64,000 bases of DNA from VRUE01 sp040508545 (GTDB lineage Bacteria; Actinomycetota; Thermoleophilia; Solirubrobacterales; 70-9): assembly GCA_040508545.1 (NCBI GenBank), contig JBEVMR010000071.1:7768-71767 (forward strand). Reading direction: 5' to 3'. The notes beneath the pieces were generated by a model. The model had not been told where the DNA came from and searched no databases. It saw nothing but the letters and a program-made list of their open reading frames with translations. Shown here in pieces: positions 62,459 through 64,000 of this stretch. The position numbers and the translations under genes are program-made. Every line of letters begins with the position of its first letter. Position 1 is the stretch's first letter.

Positions 62459-63250
62459 TTATCCCCCGCCCGCCCCGAGCGGGATCGGGTCGGTTTCGGT
62501 GTCCTGGCGGATCGTCTCCAGGTAAGGCGGCGGGATCTTCTCTTTCAGCCCAGTGACCCATTTGCGGAAGTCGGCCGGCGTTTCAACCACGACGGTCGCC
62601 CTCATCGCAGAATGGCCGAAGCCGCAGAGCTCGGTGCAGATCAATTGGTAGGTGCCGAGCTTGTCCGGCGTGACGATCGCGGTCGTCGTTATGCCCGGCA
62701 CGTTGTCTTTCTTGATCCGCCACTCCGGCACCCAGAAGGAGTGGAGGACGTCGAGGGCGTGCATCTTGAAGTGGACCTGGCGGTCGAGCGGGACGTGCAG
62801 CTCGCCCTCCGAGTAAGCGTTGCCTTTACCCGGGTAGCCGAAGCTCCAGGCGAACTGCTGCGAGAAGACGTCAACGGTAATCGGGTCCTTCGCCGGCTCT
62901 TCGATGTCGTTGAGGACGGCCCAGCTGTAGGCGCCGCCGAAGAGGACGATGATCGTCGGGATCAGCGTCCAGGCGACCTCGAGCCGGGTATTGCCGTGGA
63001 TCGGCTCGCCGTCGGATTCGTCGCCCGGCTTGGCTTTGAATTTCCACAGGGCGTAGAAGAGCATCACCATCACCAGCGAGAAGACGAAGGCCGAGAGGAC
63101 GATCATCACGTCGAGCAGCGTGTCGATCTTCGGCGCCGCCGTCGAGGCCCCCTGGCCGTTCCAGTTGATCGGCACCATCACGACCGAGATCAGCACGGTC
63201 AAGACAATCGTGGCGGCGAACATCTTCGCTATCGGCAGGCGGCCCATCAT
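62459..63250 (-). CDS. ctaC: Cytochrome c oxidase subunit II with intact CuA
   Basis: 263 residues: two membrane helices (about 8-28 and 48-68) and a cupredoxin domain with HSFWVPEW and the CuA loop CTELCGFGHSAM. It accepts electrons from cytochrome c. First gene of the minus-strand cox operon, 21 bases before COX1. Confidence 0.96.
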   Translation of the reverse strand: MMGRLPIAKMFAATIVLTVLISVVMVPINWNGQGASTAAPKIDTLLDVMIVLSAFVFSLVMVMLFYALWKFKAKPGDESDGEPIHGNTRLEVAWTLIPTIIVLFGGAYSWAVLNDIEEPAKDPITVDVFSQQFAWSFGYPGKGNAYSEGELHVPLDRQVHFKMHALDVLHSFWVPEWRIKKDNVPGITTTAIVTPDKLGTYQLICTELCGFGHSAMRATVVVETPADFRKWVTGLKEKIPPPYLETIRQDTETDPIPLGAGGG

Positions 63251-63265
63251 CGGCGGGGGCGCATT

Positions 63266-64000
63266 CTATGCAAGCGGCAGACGGTCAAGCTCGCCCCGCG
63301 AGGCGGCGATCACGCCGCGGGCCACGCCCTCCCAGCTCCAAAGCCGCCGCGCCGTATCGACCAGCGCCTCACGAGCCTCCGCTCGCTCGGCCTCGGACAG
63401 CTCCAGCCAGCCGCCCAGACGCGTCGCGATGGCCTCGACAGCTCCCTCCTCGACCGGGAACGAGACCAGATCCGCCGCCGCGGACGGCAGCGCAGCGGCG
63501 AGCTGACGCGACACCTCCAGCATCCCCGAGTGCCCCGCCGACACCGGCAGCACCCCGCAGGCAGCAGCCTCGGCGGCGACCATCCCGAAAGCCTCGGGGA
63601 AAGTGCTGGGCATGACCAGCGCCTCTGCATCGGGCAGCAGATCCGCAACCTCATCGTGCTCCAACCGCCCGATGAACTCGACCGAATCAGCGACGCCCTT
63701 GGCGGCATCCAAATACCCATCGGGCGGATCCGCGAGGAAAGCGCTCAAAATCGACAACGGCGCCTCCTCCCCACCCTCGAGCGCCCACCCCAGCCGCGCG
63801 ATCTCACGCGCATCGTCCAAATCCCCGCGATCGAGAGCCGCAAGCAAGCGGCGCAACCCCTGCTCGTACTCCCCATAGCCGGCGATCATCAGCTCCGCGT
63901 CAGGATGCGCACGCCTGACGAGCGGCCACGCGGCAATGAGCAGATCAACCCCCTTCGAGACGATCAACTTCCCTACGAAGACGATCCGCCCTGACATGGG
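63266..64000 (-). CDS. GT4-family glycosyltransferase (5' end outside window)
   Basis: About 244 residues are visible and represent the C-terminal nucleotide-sugar half of a GT-B enzyme: FVGKLIVSKGVDLLIAAW, ELMIAGYGEYE, VEFIGRLEHDEVADLLPDAE, and MPSTFPEAFGMVAAEAAACG as the donor-binding EX7E region. The N-terminal acceptor domain should lie beyond the right edge. It lies 16 bases upstream of the cox operon start on the same strand. Confidence 0.88.
   Translation of the reverse strand, partial: PMSGRIVFVGKLIVSKGVDLLIAAWPLVRRAHPDAELMIAGYGEYEQGLRRLLAALDRGDLDDAREIARLGWALEGGEEAPLSILSAFLADPPDGYLDAAKGVADSVEFIGRLEHDEVADLLPDAEALVMPSTFPEAFGMVAAEAAACGVLPVSAGHSGMLEVSRQLAAALPSAAADLVSFPVEEGAVEAIATRLGGWLELSEAERAEAREALVDTARRLWSWEGVARGVIAASRGELDRLPLA

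Noticed and set aside
61982..63994. 670-residue open frame on the plus strand
   Set aside because: It is antisense to COX1, COX2 and the glycosyltransferase; its composition is rich in Arg, Asp and Gly typical of shadow frames.

Overview
The window is about 64 kb of high-GC bacterial chromosome. The GC-rich codon use, a c-di-AMP (ydaO-type) leader on a cell-wall hydrolase gene, an aa3-type oxidase with heme A synthesis genes, and many families typical of soil Actinomycetota suggest the Thermoleophilia / Solirubrobacterales lineage. That placement is an inference from gene content; no marker gene was compared.

Layout. 1-2700: a polyamine-type ABC transporter (ATPase and binding protein, running off the left edge) and a riboswitch-controlled NlpC/P60 hydrolase. 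2820-5035: an SDR gene with an IS481-family element inserted at its stop codon. 5325-6280: a hotspot of debris with a sigma-factor-like remnant, a degenerate tRNA-Ser-like sequence and a 46-bp copy of the 3' part of a tRNA-Arg gene. 6347-19804: a 13.7-kb segment lying between that copy and the intact tRNA-Arg gene. It carries a four-gene c-di-GMP / two-component operon, a PAS-LuxR regulator, a collagen-like surface protein and an exopolysaccharide-type module (processive GT2, HEAT-repeat membrane protein, secreted six-hairpin enzyme). 20054-25163: housekeeping genes ending with tRNA-Pro. 25154-28739: a small mobile or defence-like cluster (HTH proteins, a DUF5343 protein, two overlapping small ORFs, an IS1595-type transposase). 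28739-40873: metabolism, including adenosyltransferase, OsmC, GMC oxidoreductase, Nudix, 1-Cys peroxiredoxin and a beta-oxidation operon (thiolase, PLP enzyme, acyl-CoA dehydrogenase, enoyl-CoA hydratase, 3-hydroxyacyl-CoA dehydrogenase). 41016-50099: alkaline phosphatase, alkylsulfatase, UBP zinc finger, GreA, TrxB, an LPG-synthase-type membrane protein and a PAP2-type enzyme. 50129-63250: two oxidase gene clusters. 63266-64000: the end of a GT4 glycosyltransferase.

The most striking observation is in the last region. The minus-strand cox operon (COX2-COX1-Usp-COX3, 63250 to 59032) has all expected metal ligands. A second, plus-strand operon (50129-53863) encodes full-length COX2- and COX1-like proteins in which nearly all metal ligands are replaced: 5 of 6 heme/CuB histidines and the catalytic tyrosine in subunit I, and both cysteines and one histidine of CuA in subunit II. 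It sits in one transcription direction with heme O synthase (ctaB), two small membrane proteins, a diheme cytochrome c and heme A synthase (ctaA). The reading frames are open and translationally coupled, so this looks like a maintained, metal-free oxidase-like complex rather than a decaying gene. Whether such a system has been described could not be checked here.

Other points: a degenerate receiver domain on an HD-GYP protein, family-conserved N-termini that start at near-cognate codons (ATC, ATC, ACG), a 15-bp direct repeat bracketing a secreted-protein gene downstream of COX3, and several strong intergenic palindromes.
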